A stretch of 64,000 bases of DNA from the NCBI RefSeq assembly GCF_030272615.1, contig NC_081407.1, forward strand, positions 101,539,897 through 101,603,896, given 5' to 3'. A program made the translations under genes and the position numbers. Positions 33,882 through 46,300 of this stretch are shown piece after piece. How positions within the stretch are numbered: position 1 is the stretch's first letter; every line of letters starts with the position of its first letter. Origin of the DNA: Cryptomeria japonica. Lineage: Eukaryota; Streptophyta; Pinopsida; Cupressales; Cupressaceae. The notes under the pieces are model-generated. The model did not search any database, was not told where the DNA came from, and worked only from the letters and a program-made list of their open reading frames with translations.

Positions 33882-34681
33882 TGACGCAGCCATGATCCGA
33901 TGGGTCCTCAAAGAGAAGAAACAAGATCATGTAGCAAGAGTAACAAAACAGAAGCAACAACAACACATAGGGAAAATGCAAAATCAGTCATCCACATTGT
34001 CATATATTAATTGCAAATCATCAAATAATCATTTGGTTACATGCAGGCTAACATGCTCAATTACATACTACATGCCAGATTACATCCTTTCAGACCTCCA
34101 AGAGGTATCCAAATTATGATGACAGGAAACTAGATCTTCTTATTCTTCCCCATTACCTCCTAAGGATCACATACAACAATATATATACCATCTAGAACAT
34201 ATCCAGGTCAGCCGCAAAAGATAACATTTACCAAGAAAGGAGAATAAAATGTGCAAATAGGTTGGCCCCAAGAATCAAAGGAAAATCCTCTGGAAAAGAA
34301 TAACCAAGAAGTGTGGATTGAATGGAAGGTCGACCAAGGACTCAAGAAAATTGAGTAAGGCACCAAATATATTCCCAAGACAATAAATCGCTTTGCACGA
34401 GAAGAAGTCACCAACTAGCCGTTAAGCTCAAAAACTGCTCTAGGAACAAAAAAAAAAATTGTCAGCCAATCCAAAAGTGATAACTCACTGGAAAAGAATC
34501 CAAATAGACTAAACATATGGAATGATGAACAAAAGAAATCCTAGAAACCAAAAATCTGATCTGCAATGAAAAATAACTAGCTACCAGAACACACTGAAAG
34601 AACACATAAACTACAATACTGAGCTAAAGAAAATATTTTTGGTTAATACAGGATCGCTCATAGACCAGGGATGCTCTTGCA
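33882..34681 (-). repeat. 5' LTR of Gypsy-3
   Basis: 800 bp, bounded by TGACGCAGCC on the left and ATGCTCTTGCA on the right in plus orientation. The inner part matches the left LTR at perhaps 85-90 percent by eye. Confidence 0.7.
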
Positions 34682-35854
34682 TCAATAAGGCTAAAGGTGG
34701 GTTGGGAATTTTGGATCCCAAAACCCAAGAAGATTGTTTAGAAAAAAATGGATAATTTGAGCAATTAATGGAGATGAACCATGGAAAATCTTGGTTCATT
34801 TTTATATTAAAGTCAAGCCTCAATTCAAAGAAAATGGCAAATTGTGATGTGGGAAGATAAACTCCTAAGAGCTCCTTTATTCAATATTAGAGCTCCATCT
34901 TCCTCATAGTCTATTTCAAAGGTGCGGTAAGAAGTATGCATGAGTAAAAGCTCAAAACTATGTCACGTTTCAAGCCAACTTATCAGCACAACTAAATTTA
35001 AGTAATTCTAACTAAAAATTAATTTTAGTCAAACATATGGTCTATAGAGATTCATTATAGCTATCTTATATATGGGTCTCAACTTTTCCAATTGGAATTG
35101 TCTACTAAATGTATATTTTATACCACTTTGGATCTAATTACCAATTTTGTTTTTTTTGGAAAACTCGATGTTTCAACAACTCCTACATTAATGAAATATT
35201 TTTTTTGAAATATAAAAATACCCTTTTATAGATATATAAGTGAATTTTCCGAAATATATATCTTTTAATATTTTTATTAGTGTTTTATATTTTATATTTT
35301 ATTTTGACTGAAAGTAGGCCATCACCACTAAAATATAAGGTTGATTATCTTGTAAAGGAAAAATACTAAAATTTATTTACAAATTTTTAAAAAATAAATG
35401 CACTAGAGAAAAGAGTCAATGTCAACGTGATATAATTCTTTTCTAATTTAGAAAAATAATTAAGAAAAAAGGTGACGCCAAATGGAAAGAGTTATATTTC
35501 AGTACATACAACTTTTCAAATTTATTGAAAAATATATATACATAAAAAATAGTTAAAAATATAATTTTGCACTAAAGTTTCAAGTTATCAATATACACAA
35601 AAAAAAAATGAAGAAAAAGGTAAAACGTACCATATAAAGTGTGGTGACTCATGTATCTTCAATTTCAACATTTTATAAGCAACTAAATTATAGTGTTTAC
35701 TTCATAAGAATGTATATTCTGATAATTTTTTATTTTTTTAAAATATTACAAACATAAAATACACAAAAAAGTACATTTTATTAGTTTAAATTATGTCAAA
35801 ATTCAAAACATATATTTTACATTCTATTGATTCAATTTAAAAAGCTGAATCAAC
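34682..35854. other. AT-rich gene-free stretch
   Basis: No gene, LTR or other feature is recognised. It ends with the ATTG that flanks the large transposon. Confidence 0.6.
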
Positions 35855-35858
35855 ATTG

Positions 35859-35907
35859 GGGTAAGTGCACAAAGATGGTGGTCAAAAAGGGGGTATAAGT
35901 GGACACT
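35859..35907 (+). repeat. left TIR of the large transposon
   Basis: GGGTAAGTGCACAAAGATGG continues to GTGGTC, followed by a variable GGGGTATA and then AGTGGACAC. It matches the right end and the copy A end near 1480-1529. Confidence 0.88.
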
Positions 35908-36734
35908 TTTTTTTTCTGAAATTTGGCAAACCTGAACTTGGAGGCAAAATTTGAAAGTCATCCACTCAAGATATGAAGATAATCAAAGAACAAATATTGT
36001 AGTACTCTAAATCTAGTTTCCAAACTGCTAAACTTTTTCAAAATTGGATAAGATTAAGGGGGTCAAATCCTTCGCGCATGAAAAATAGACCCTAATTTTT
36101 TCTGAAAAACATAACATAGTGTTTGACGTGCGCATCAAAAAAGTCATAGTTAGATTTAGTATTTTGACAAATCCTTTGGCAGAAAGATAGTTAAGAGTGA
36201 GCACTAGAAGATGTGTAATTTTTTTGTAATTTTTTGTTGAGTATTCTTTTTTATGATTTTTCCAATCGAGCACATCCTGAAAAATTAGGTACCTGTTCGT
36301 GCATGAAGCATAAGTTGCACTAAACAAAATGAAAATACAATTTATTTTTTTAAAATTGTAAAGAATCAAGTGCACTACAATAATATGTAAAGTTTTTTAA
36401 ATTTGGATAAGTATATCAAAAGTTGTTAAAAAAATGGTGCACCTATGTCTGTGAGAACTATGGAGACACTGGTAAAAGATATTCAATAATAAAATGTTTT
36501 TGTTGTTCAAATTTTTAAAAAATTATATGGTTGGAAAGCTTAGAAGATGGGTGAAAATATGGTGGCAGTTATAGAAATACCCACTTGATGAAGTGTAAAC
36601 CTGATGATGACAAAGTTGATAAACCAAGTTGATAAAATAAAACACGTCAAAAATGAGGGAAATGGAGGGAAATCAAACTTCCAAACCATAGCTTTGCAAT
36701 CTAGGCCTATTTCCAAGCCTAAATAGTCAAAAGC

Positions 36735-36850
36735 GCGTATGGGGTACTTATGTTGTAAGTAGTGCATACGCGCTATGTTTACTATAAACAACGTGTATGC
36801 ACTATGCTTACTATAAACAATGCGTACACACTATGTTTACTATAAGTTTG
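36735..36850 (+). repeat. left subterminal tandem repeats
   Basis: Units of 29-31 bp start at about 36762, 36793 and 36822, each with a GTGCATACGCGCTATG-type core and TTTACTATAAAC spacer. Similar cores occur near the right end and at 38388 (GCGCGTACGCGCTAC). They are candidate transposase-binding sites. Confidence 0.7.
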
Positions 36851-36889
36851 TTTAAATTATGTTTATCATGTATGCTCTCCTAAGAAAAT

Positions 36890-37022
36890 TGACCTCTCCC
36901 TTCCTCTACCTCTCCCCCTCTCTACCTTCCCTCCCTCCCCCCTCTCCCTCTCCCTCTCCCCCCCCTCTCTCTCTCTCTCTACCTTCCCTCCCTCCCCCTC
37001 TCCCTCTCTCCCTCTCCCTCCT

Positions 37023-37076
<54 letters not shown>

Positions 37077-37209
37077 TCTCCCTCCCTCTCTCCCTCTCCC
37101 TCCTCCCCTCCCTCTCTCCCTCCTTCCCTCTCTCTCTCTCTCTCCCTCTCCCTCTCTCTCTCTCTCCCTCCCTCTACCTCTCTCCCTCTCTCTACCTTCC
37201 ATCCATCTC

Positions 37210-37272
<63 letters not shown>

Positions 37273-37490
37273 TCTCTTCGTCCCTCTACCTCTCTCCCTC
37301 TCTCTACCTTCCCTCCCTCTCTCTCCCTCTCTCCCTCTCTCTCTCCCTCTCTCCCTCTCTCTCTCCCTCTCTCTCTCCCTCTCTCCCTCTCTCCCTCTCT
37401 CTCTCCCTCTCTCCCTCTCTCTCTCCCTCTCTCCCTCCCTCTACCTCTCTCCCTCTCTCTACCTTCCCTCCCTCCCCCCTCTCTCTCTCT

Positions 37491-37532
<42 letters not shown>

Positions 37533-37829
37533 TACCTCTCTCTCTCTCTTCCTAGATCCCTCCCTCTCACTCCCTCTACCTCTCTCCCTCTCTATACCTT
37601 CCATCCCTCCCCCCTCTTTCTCTCCCTCTCTCTCCCTTTCTCCCTCTCCCTCCTTCCCTCTCTCTCTCTTCCTCTCCCTCTCCCTCCTTCCCTATTTCTC
37701 TCTCCTTCTTCTCTCCCTCCTTCTCTCCCTCTCTCCCTCCTTCCCTCTCTCTCTCTCTTCCTCTCCCTCTCCCTCTCTCCCTCTCTCTTCCTCCCTCTAC
37801 CTCTCTCCCTCTCTCTACCTTCCCTCCCT

Positions 37830-37869
<40 letters not shown>

Positions 37870-38193
37870 ATGTTTATCATGTATGCTCTCCTAAAAAAAT
37901 TGACCTCTCCCTCCCTCTACCTCTCTCCCTCTCTCTACCTTCACTCCCTCTCTCTCTCTCTCTCTCTCTCTCCCTCCTTCCCTCTCTCTCTCCCTCCCTC
38001 TCTCTCTCCTCTCTCTCTCTCCCTTTGTCTCCCTCTCTCTTCCCCTCCCTCTCCCTCTCCCTCCCTCTACCTCTCTCTCCCTCCTCCCCCTTTGTCTGTC
38101 TCTCTCTCTCTCCCCTCTCTCTCTACCTTCCCTCCCTCCCCCTCTCCCTCTCTCTCCCTCTCTCCCTCTCTTTATCTCTCTCTCTCCATCCTT

Positions 38194-38248
<55 letters not shown>

Positions 38249-38295
38249 TCTCCCTCTCCTTCTCTCCCTCTCTCTCTCTCTCCCTCCATCCCTTT
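36890..38295. repeat. 1.4-kb CT-rich (CTCTCC/CTCCCT) tract
   Basis: Almost pure pyrimidine on the plus strand, with runs of (CT)n up to about 50 bp and recurring 'taccttccctccctc' words. A 75-bp flanking phrase beginning 'attatgtttatcatgtatgc' occurs at 36856 and again at 37866, so the tract was duplicated in about 1-kb steps. The 493-codon Leu/Ser/Pro frame and its Arg/Glu counterparts are artefacts. Confidence 0.95.
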
Positions 38296-38814
38296 TCATT
38301 CACATTTTTTCTACTACAAATAGCATGCACGCAGTACTAAGCCTATTATTCGTTACTCGGCCATAAAAGTTTTTAGGCTTAGGAGCGCGTACGCGCTACT
38401 TATTAGTACAGAATGGTAAAAAGAAATATCGTTGGGCTTGCCAACATTTTATGGACTAACAACACACATGCGGTTATTAATGTAGCATGTATGTAGTAAG
38501 TAGACATAGTTTTAGTTGCCGAATAGCCTCAACAACCTCAAAAGATGTTTTTGTGGTCGTTGAAGGTCTCATTGGAACTGTGTCTGCACTTCTATCACTG
38601 TTTTATACATAGAAGTAAGTGAATTTTTGGTTTTTGCATGATTTCAAATGATAGAATTATTGTTCTTATTAGTTTTGTCAATAGTATTGTGATTGTTTAA
38701 GTTTGATTCCAAAAAATAGTGATAAGATGCATATTTATGGTTATTTGTTTGTTTATGAACTTTTGTTTACATATATATGTAATATGATTCTATTTAGGAC
38801 AACTGATATCAACC

Positions 38815-40452
38815 ATGGGAAAGAACAAGTGAGGAACAATGGAACAACAAGAGGCTAAAAAGGAAAGACAAAGGAAGTGTATGAAGAAATTACGTGACAT
38901 AAGAACAATGGGAGAAGAAGGTATGTCATCCTCAACATCTCAAATGAACATAATGCACCTAATGCAATTGAAAAAGATACTGCATTGAATAATCAATTAA
39001 ATGATGAACATACGCCTTCTCTATTTGATGAATTGAATGTGCATAATGCACCAATGTTAACACCTCCTAGAATCATTCGTAGGAAACCAAAGTATCTAAT
39101 TGACATTGATGAGAATATATTGAAGCCAATGCCCAAGAAAATGAATGAACGAACTTGTAGGAGAATGGTTAAAAGAATATGGCAAAACTATTTTCAAAGC
39201 TCAAATCAAATTGCAAGATGTCAATTAATTGTTCAAATGATTAAAAATTTGAATTTTAGAGAATGAAAATTATAGGCCTAAGATCATCTGAAAGTAACAG
39301 TTAAAGAACTATTGTGAGAAATCTATTTGATGCATATCAAGATATTGGTTCAAACTCACATATTAAAAATTCTAATGCTACTCGATGTGTCATTACATCA
39401 ACCATAATGAGCAAGAAAATAAAAAAAGATAATTTGATAAGAAAAACAAGTAAGTCATTAAACATTAGTAGAACAACATTAAGTAAAGCATTAAAGAGGC
39501 AGGAAAAAATAGAGGAACCTAACAATACTTCTCTTTGGGCGTTCTTGAGTAGACTACCATGTAAAGACAAGGTTGTTGTTGATGCACTAAGTAACATTAA
39601 TTGAAAATTTTTGGCATGACAACACAAGAGTTTCACCCAACCAAAGAGATGTTGTTAGAAGGCAAATTGGGTCTACAAATCATGAGCCACATGCCAAACA
39701 CTATTTGGATATGACTCAAACTAAATTTTATGAAAGATTCCTTCAAAAGTTTCCTCAAATAAGAATTTCTCAAAGATTTTTTGAAATTGCAAAAACTTTT
39801 TATGTTAAGATTAATCATGTACGCACCACATGTCGTTGTAGGATGCATATTGAATTTTCCATGTAGTATGCACTATGATATTTTTCATCATATTTGTTCT
39901 ACTTTGCACACTAACGATGTTTTGCAGGAATGCAATATACAAGCACCTTCTAAGTCGGTAAGAGAATTTATTTCAAATGTGCTATGTAATAGACATGATG
40001 GTTGCATTTATTATAAGATGCCTTGTTTGGAAGGTTCTTGTGCTATAGGTGGTGGTTTGCAACGTTTACCAAGATGTGTACATTTGGAGAACACACATGA
40101 AATTGGTACAAAACTAGTTTCTTTTAGAAAATACAAGACAATCACATATGGAGTTATAGATGGAAAAGATTTGAAGAAATGTGAGCTAGTGAAAATTGAT
40201 ATATATGTAGCTAAATTTATGAAAATGTTTCAAGAGAAACTAGTTTATGAGTACATAATGCATACATATAGAGCTTGATGGTTAGATGAGCAATTCAAGT
40301 TATGTAAGGACACATTTCCTCTTGGCACCATTGTCTCTATCATTGATTTCGTTGAAAATTATACACTAAAACCTCAAAATGAAGTGCAATCTATGTATTA
40401 TCACTCTACACAAGTTTCTATTTTTGTACACGTAGCATTCATGCATGCAGAT
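38815..40452 (+). pseudogene. transposase-like gene of the TIR element, 5' part
   Basis: After a likely intron (donor near 38614, acceptor 'ctatttag' at 38798) an ATG at 38815 opens MGKNK and then a TGA. Reading continues over several frames: a basic, coiled region KKERQRKCMKKLRDIRTMGE, then 38985-39266, then 39314-39604 (SKSLNISRTTLSKALKRQEK, helix-turn-helix-like). A stretch with HVRTTCRCRMHIEF follows at about 39815, then 39855-40275 with a Cys/His-rich part (CNRHDGCIYYKMPCLEGSC). Past a TGA at 40276-40278 the frame gives GTIVSIIDFVENYTLKPQNE and VQSMYYHSTQVSIFVHVAF, which looks like the first acidic strand of an RNase H-fold transposase. It is cut at 40452 by the Copia insertion. The type is recalled from moss and other plant proteins, so the superfamily is uncertain. 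Confidence 0.65.
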
Positions 40453-41860
40453 TGATGAATAATGATGAACAATAGATATACTAACTGATACTGAGAGGGG
40501 GGTTTGAATCAGTACATACAAAAATTTCTCTACAACTTATAATGATAATCAGTTGTCTTCATTACTGAACTTAACCATGGCGATACCAGTTAAACACAGT
40601 AAGACTTCAGACATCTAAACCAGTAAATTGAATACTACAAATATTATTCATTACTTGATAACTACTTCACCAATAAACATATGCATGTGTTGTATCAGTA
40701 ATACCATAACTATTATCTCTGCATGCATAATCACCTAAACAAAGAATACTTAATCATCAAATCAAAATGCACAACTCATTACACATATTTTTCATGTGGA
40801 AACCCAAATGGGAAAAAACACGGTGGGGATGAATACCCACAAGCTTGTTTTGAACTCTTTTGAATCTCGCTCTGTTAGGAGCCTAGTCCAGTTAAAGACT
40901 TTTACAATAAGGTTCTGCTAGGAACTGATCCTATTAAAGATCACCCGGTTAAGGGATGGCTATATACCCTATTAAAGATTGAAACCCTGTTAAAGGTTAC
41001 CTTGCTTGAGGATTTAAAGAACTCAATTAACTTGAGTCACCTAGTTAGAGGATTTATAGTAAGCCTGTTAAAGCTACCCAGCAAAGGGATTTTCCTTTTG
41101 TTGAAATGGTTAGAAGACAACAGGTAAAACTCTGATCTGATAACAACATTATATGCCAAGGCAGATCCTTTTCATTTCCTCTACTCTACAATCACAATCT
41201 ACAATTTTCACTCACTAGTCTGGCAAGTATCTCATCACTCGGATACATACACAACTTTTGCCAACAACTTACAATAAAAAACATCGATTTTATAGATAAC
41301 AATTAGGTTGGTAGCATAAACCCCAAACCCTAAACCCTAAGCATCTTAGGTTTACAATTACAAGCGGTCCAATCCTGACCGTACAAAACACTTAGCATAG
41401 AATGAAACAATCTTAAACAAATCACAAGTCATTCTGCATCATCCATTCTTCACTGCACATAGAAATCAATAACCCATCATGCTTTCTTCTCATACCCCTA
41501 AGAAGAATGTTCATTCTCGAGGTAGACAATAAATGCAGTCGATCTTCACATGCAAGATCCTCAAGGAAATCCTTCATGTGCACAAAACTGACGTGGCATA
41601 TTGATCTCATCCTCATTTCTTAGCTAGCTCATCACAAAATATCATCAGTTAGATCGTACAAGCTAGATTGCCAAACCGGAAACCCTAGAGCTGAGACTAC
41701 CAACTGATAGTCACACTTAGTGAAACCCTAACACCGGTTCACTACTCTTCATACCGGTTCTGCAACTTGGTCACCAATAACAACTTCCTCCAATCTTCAT
41801 ACCGGTTGACCTGAACTTATTGACATCAATGACAACATACTGGTTCATCAAATGCCAACA
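40453..41860 (-). repeat. 3' LTR of Copia-1
   Basis: 1408 bp, bounded by TGATGAATAATG on the left and AATGCCAACA on the right in plus orientation. Contains two telomere-like CCCTAAA words near 41325-41340. Confidence 0.88.
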
Positions 41861-41875
41861 AACTCCCCCTTTGGC
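41861..41875 (-). promoter_or_regulatory. polypurine tract of Copia-1
   Basis: On the minus strand CCAAAGGGGGAGTT lies directly before the LTR start TGTTGGCATT. The same words recur at 47716-47730 in the partial tandem copy. Confidence 0.85.
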
Positions 41876-42140
41876 ATTGATGGCAATACTCAGTGTAGCA
41901 TTGCAACGAAGAACATCATAGACCAATCAAACTATAATATATATCTTCTCCCATATTGTATATCTTCTCCCCTATCATATATCTTCTCCCCCTTTGACAA
42001 CAATGCTAGAGTGGAGGCATAAGCTTCCATACTCCACTATGTTGCTCCCCCTATGGAGTAGCATCCTTCAACACATCAATCCTGAAAAATTTATCACTAT
42101 AATACCTGATTGATGTGGAGCACACACATCTTTAGTTTAC

Positions 42141-45100
42141 TTAATGAAGGGGCAAAACCCCTAATTCACTTCTCAAATAGGTAAATGTAGTCTTCGGTAA
42201 GGGCTTAGTGAATATGTCTGCTAGTTGCTCCTTACTGGAAACATGTTGTAATACAACCTCTCTGTTTTGAACCTTCTCTCTCAAGAAATGATACTTGAGC
42301 TCAATGTGCTTAGTTCTAGCATGCAATACCAGATTCTTGAAAATATTGATTGCACTATTATTGTCACAAAATATACTCACTGGTTCAAATATAGGTACTT
42401 TGAAACCATCGAATACATGTTTCATCGAGATTGCCTGAGTGCAGTTCATAAATGCTACCACATATTCTACTTCAGCTGTAGACTGAGAAGTACAACTCTT
42501 CTTTTACTCATCCATGAGACTAGTCTTCCACCAAGAAAGAAGGCTCCACCGGTTGTGCTTTTCCGATTGTCTACATTACCTCGCCAATCTACATCGATAA
42601 ACACTTTGAGATTAAAATCACCATTGTATGGATACCACAATCCATAGTCAACAGTCCCTTTCAGGTATCTAAGAATCTTCTTTACCGCTACCAAGTGGGA
42701 TTCTCTCAGACTTTTCTGAAAATAAGCAACTATGCCTACTGCATGAGCAATATCTGGTCTGTTGTGCACCACACAGTGCAGCTTACCAATCATTGACTAA
42801 TACTTCTCATTCACCAACACTAAATCATCTTCCTTAGTCAATTTATAGTCGGTCACCATTGGTGTACCAACCGATCTTCTCTCCTCCATGCCAAAGGTCT
42901 TCAATACCTCTTTGACATACTTGGACTGGGTAATAAAGATACCCTCTTTCATTTGTTGAATCTGTAAACCAATGAAAAACTTTATCTCTCCAATCAGAGA
43001 CATCTCAAACTCTTTCTTCATTTCATCTGCAAATGCATGACTCATTTCATCATCTCCTCCAAAGATTATGTCATCTACAAATACTTCACAGATCAAAATC
43101 TGATCACCTTCATATTTCAGGTCTATGTTGCTATCCTCACCTGTTCTCTGAAATCCTATTTTCAGAAGATGAGAGTGTAAATGTTCATACCATGCCCTTG
43201 GTGCTTGTTTCAATCCATTGAAGGCCTTGTGTAATCTACACACCATGTTACTATCTTCTGATAAGGCAAACCTATCTGGTTGCTCAATATACATTTCCTC
43301 TTCTAGGATTCCATTCAAGAACACAAACTTTACATCCATCTGGTATACCTTAAATCCCTTGAATTCTGCAAATGCAAGTAGCATTCAGACACCTTCGAGT
43401 CTAGCCATAGGAGCAAAAGTTTCTCCATAGTCTTCTCCTTCTTCTTGAGCATATCCCTTGCATAGAAGTCTTTCCTTGTTCCTCACAATTGTGCCTTCTT
43501 CATTTAGCTTATTCCTGAAGACCCATTTGGTACCTATGACATTTTTGTGTTCTGGTATGGGTACCAAGGACCATGTTGCATTCTTTTCTATCTGGTCTAG
43601 CTCCTCTTCCATTGCCTTGATCCAGTCTTCATTAGTAAATTCTTCTTTGGAAGTCTTGGGTTACAATTCAGAAATCATGCAAGAGTTTTCTTTCACCTTT
43701 CTTCTTGTGAGTACCCCTACATCTTTATCTCCTATGATCTGCTTTAGATCATGATGTAGTTTCACATATCTAGAAATGGCTCTGGCTAGTTTTGCTTGCT
43801 TTTCCTTTTCTTCTTCTTCACTTTCTTCTTCTTCTTCTTCACCTACTGCAGCTTCTACCAGTACAGGAACACTAAGATCTTTACTTGTTTCTTTATTAAC
43901 CGGTTCCCAGAAGGATATGCCTGGTTCATCTTCCACTTCCTTGCTACAGGTTTCCTCAGGTTCCTCAAGGGATTCATCAACCTTGACATTGATACTCTCA
44001 ACAATTTTTTGTGTTCTATTATTGTAGCACTTGAGAGATTTACTCTTAGTGGAATATCCCAAAAATATTCCTTCATCACATTTATCATCAAACTTGCTCA
44101 GATGCTCACCTCTCTTGATGTAACACTTACTGCCAAATACTTTAAAATAACTCATAGTGGGAGTCTTCCCGGTCCAATACTCATAAGGGGTTTTATTTTT
44201 ACCTTTCTTGATGAGTACCCGGTTCATAGTATAGACTACAATGCTCACCACTTCTCTCCAAAAAGTGTGAGCAACCTTTCCTTGGATCAACATTGTTCTA
44301 GCCACTTCAACTACAGTCCTGTTATTTCTTTTTGCTATGCCATTCTATTGTGGTTTCCTTGGAGCAGACAACTGCCTCTTGATACCGCTATCTTCACAAT
44401 ACTTGTTGAATTCATCAGAAGTGAATTCACCTCCTTGATCATTTCTTAGGCATTTTATCTTATCACCACTTTCCTTCTCTACTAATGCTCTAAAGCTTTC
44501 AATTTTCCAAACGCCTCAGACTTGTCTTTCAAGAATGTGACCCACATCATTCTTGAGCAGTCATCAGTAAGAATCATAAAATACCTCTCCCTAAATACTT
44601 CTAGTTTTCATAGGACCACACAAATCAGTATGCACAAGATCAAGTAAGTTTTCTGCTCAAAAAGACTTACCTTTGAAAGTTGAGGAAGACATCTTCCCAA
44701 GTTGACATTCTCTACATAACGCATTCTCTGGTTTGTTCAGCAAAGGCAATCCTCTTACTTCCTTGATCTTACTAACTTTTACAATATTATCAAAGTTCAT
44801 ATGACAAAGTTTCCTATACCATATCCAAATGTCTTCAAACTTCGCCATTAGACACCGCCTTATCTTGGCATTCAATTGAAACAAGTTACCTCAGGCCTTC
44901 TTACTGGTGGCAATAAGTTCACCACTCTTTCCAATTATACTGCAGACTCCACCTTTGAACTCCAGAATGAGTCCTTTGTCATTTAGCTGAGCAACACTCA
45001 ACAAGTTATGCTTAAGACCTTCTACCCAGTAGACATCGTACTGCTCTTTCCATTTAGTGAGATGGATCCTTTTCCTTTTACCAAGCAAGGTGCATCATTC

Positions 45101-45321
45101 CCAAATCTAACAACACCTCCATCATATTCTTCTAGAGATAGAAACTTTCTCCGATCACCAGTCATGTGGTGAGAACAACCACTATCAATAATCCACTCAT
45201 TTGAGTTGTCAATGTGAGAGACAAGTGCTTTCTTTTCAGACACTTCTTCCTTTACAGCTACAAACACTATGTCCTCATTCTCTTCATCCTTAGATTCTTC
45301 ATCAGTAACACCTTCATCCAC
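42141..45321 (-). pseudogene. Copia-1 pol: protease, integrase, reverse transcriptase, RNase H
   Basis: In order along the minus strand: protease WIIDSGCSHHMTGDRRKF (about 45210-45160); GAG-pre-integrase (44884-44657; the usual WHRR His is Tyr here); integrase core with NDQGGEFTSDEFNKYC (about 44450), where the later PQ-stop-NGIAKRNNR shows a stop for Gln and Lys for the catalytic Glu; then KTPYEYWTGKTP (44305-43661). Reverse transcriptase (43612-42797) has TKWVFRNKLNEEG, YQMDVKFVFLNG, the catalytic FVDDIIFGG and LKQAPRAWYEHL. RNase H (42793-42141) has KSTTGGAFFLGG, the substrate segment HVSSKEQLADIFTKPLP and the C-terminus ELGVLPLH. At least five stops or frameshifts interrupt it. The remaining lesions are mostly G-to-A on the coding strand. 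Confidence 0.88.
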
Positions 45322-46229
45322 TGCAACAAGACAATTTCTTCTATTTCCTCCTTTGTACTTTCTAACCTCTCCAGTTTATCCTTATTGTCATTGTTAGGAC
45401 AGTTAGCAGCTATATGTCCTATCTTATTGTAGGAAAAATATTTTAAAGGAATCTTACCTCTGTATTTTCCAGTGCCTTTTGGAAGTCTATTGGCAAGAAG
45501 AGATTCAAACTCCATCAGAATCCCTTCATCATCCATACCTCTTCTTTGCATGGATTCATAATTGATACTTACTTCTTTTCCTTTTCTAGTTGGTGCAACA
45601 GATGCTCTAAAGGCTGACTCAATCTTTTGAACACTACCATCATAGCTATTCAACTCATATGCAGTCAATTTAGCAATGATAGAGTCTAAGGATACGTTGG
45701 TTTTGTCAATAGACCTTAGCTCCTGAATAGCAACAACTCTGATTACATAGACCGGTAACAATGATCTCAAAACTTTACTGACAATAATGGCCTCTTCAAT
45801 TGTTCCACCAGTGCTCTTGATATCTCCAACAATAGTCTTGATCCTTATGCCATATTGTTGAATGGTTTCACCTTCAACCATCCTCATGTCATCAAATTTT
45901 CCTCTAAGGCTCTCTTCCTTAGCTTTCTTGACATGCTCATCACCATCGTAAATAGTTTCCAGTGTGTCCCATACATCTTTAGGAGTGTCCTTATCTTGTA
46001 CATCAATTAACTCAATATCAAACAAACTGTTAATAAGGGCTTCCATGACTTGCCCATTTTCTTGAATCTCTCTTTTCTTATCATCAGTTAAAGTGCTAGT
46101 GGGAATTACATAGGTATTCTCAACATAGCTCCAGTGTTGAGCACCCAAACTCTTGATATAGATCTTCATTCTGTCCTTCCATATTTTGAAGTTATCTCTA
46201 TTGAATTTAGGACCTTCCCTCTTCATCAT
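45267..46229 (-). pseudogene. Copia-1 gag
   Basis: 320 codons, starting MMKREGPKFNRDNFKIWKD just inside the primer site. A UBN2-type gag domain is visible: YDGDEHVKKAKEESLRGKFD, then MRMVEGETIQQYGIRI and LRSLLPVYVIRVVAI. The zinc knuckle reads YFSYNKIGHIAANCP: the first two cysteines of the C-x2-C-x4-H-x4-C motif are tyrosines, each one G-to-A change away. It has lost its nucleic-acid-binding knuckle even though the frame is still open. The end overlaps the protease frame by a shift, so the original polyprotein was one frame. Confidence 0.88.
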
Positions 46230-46287
46230 TAAGGAAGGATCTTTTACCTCAAGCGGTTAAGCTTATATCATCAAGGACCTAGAGTTG

Positions 46288-46299
46288 CTCTGATACCAA
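46288..46299 (-). promoter_or_regulatory. primer-binding site of Copia-1
   Basis: Minus strand TGGTATCAGAGC, two bases after the LTR end ATTCATCA. It is complementary to the 3' end of initiator methionine tRNA, the standard primer of plant Copia elements. Confidence 0.9.
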
Positions 46300-46300
46300 T

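Larger units (their letters stand above)
31214..34681 (-). mobile_element. Gypsy-3: minus-strand gag-protease LTR element without RT
   Basis: Direct repeats at 31214-31831 and about 34060-34681 are the LTR copies. The right one is complete (33882-34681). The left one lacks about 190 bp on its outer side. On the minus strand, a TGGTATCAAAG primer site lies at 33871-33879 beside the right LTR, followed by a decayed gag with zinc knuckle and a protease. The left LTR is then reached with no reverse transcriptase, RNase H or integrase. It is much more decayed than Gypsy-1 or Gypsy-2. The family is probably chromovirus-like, judged from the gag and protease wording. Confidence 0.75.

Noticed and set aside
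36859-38340. 493-codon frame rich in Leu, Ser and Pro, and the Arg/Glu frames opposite
   Set aside because: It is a direct translation of the CT microsatellite; no complexity, no codon structure.
41321-41341. Interstitial telomere sequence (CCCTAAA words)
   Set aside because: Only about two and a half units, inside the Copia-1 LTR and decayed in the other LTR; chance or old LTR sequence.
43776-44449. 217-codon plus-strand Phe-rich frame
   Set aside because: Antisense of the acidic linker and integrase region of Copia-1 pol.
46288-46299. Possible tRNA gene signals
   Set aside because: These are primer-binding sites complementary to tRNA 3' ends; no cloverleaf was found here or elsewhere in the window.
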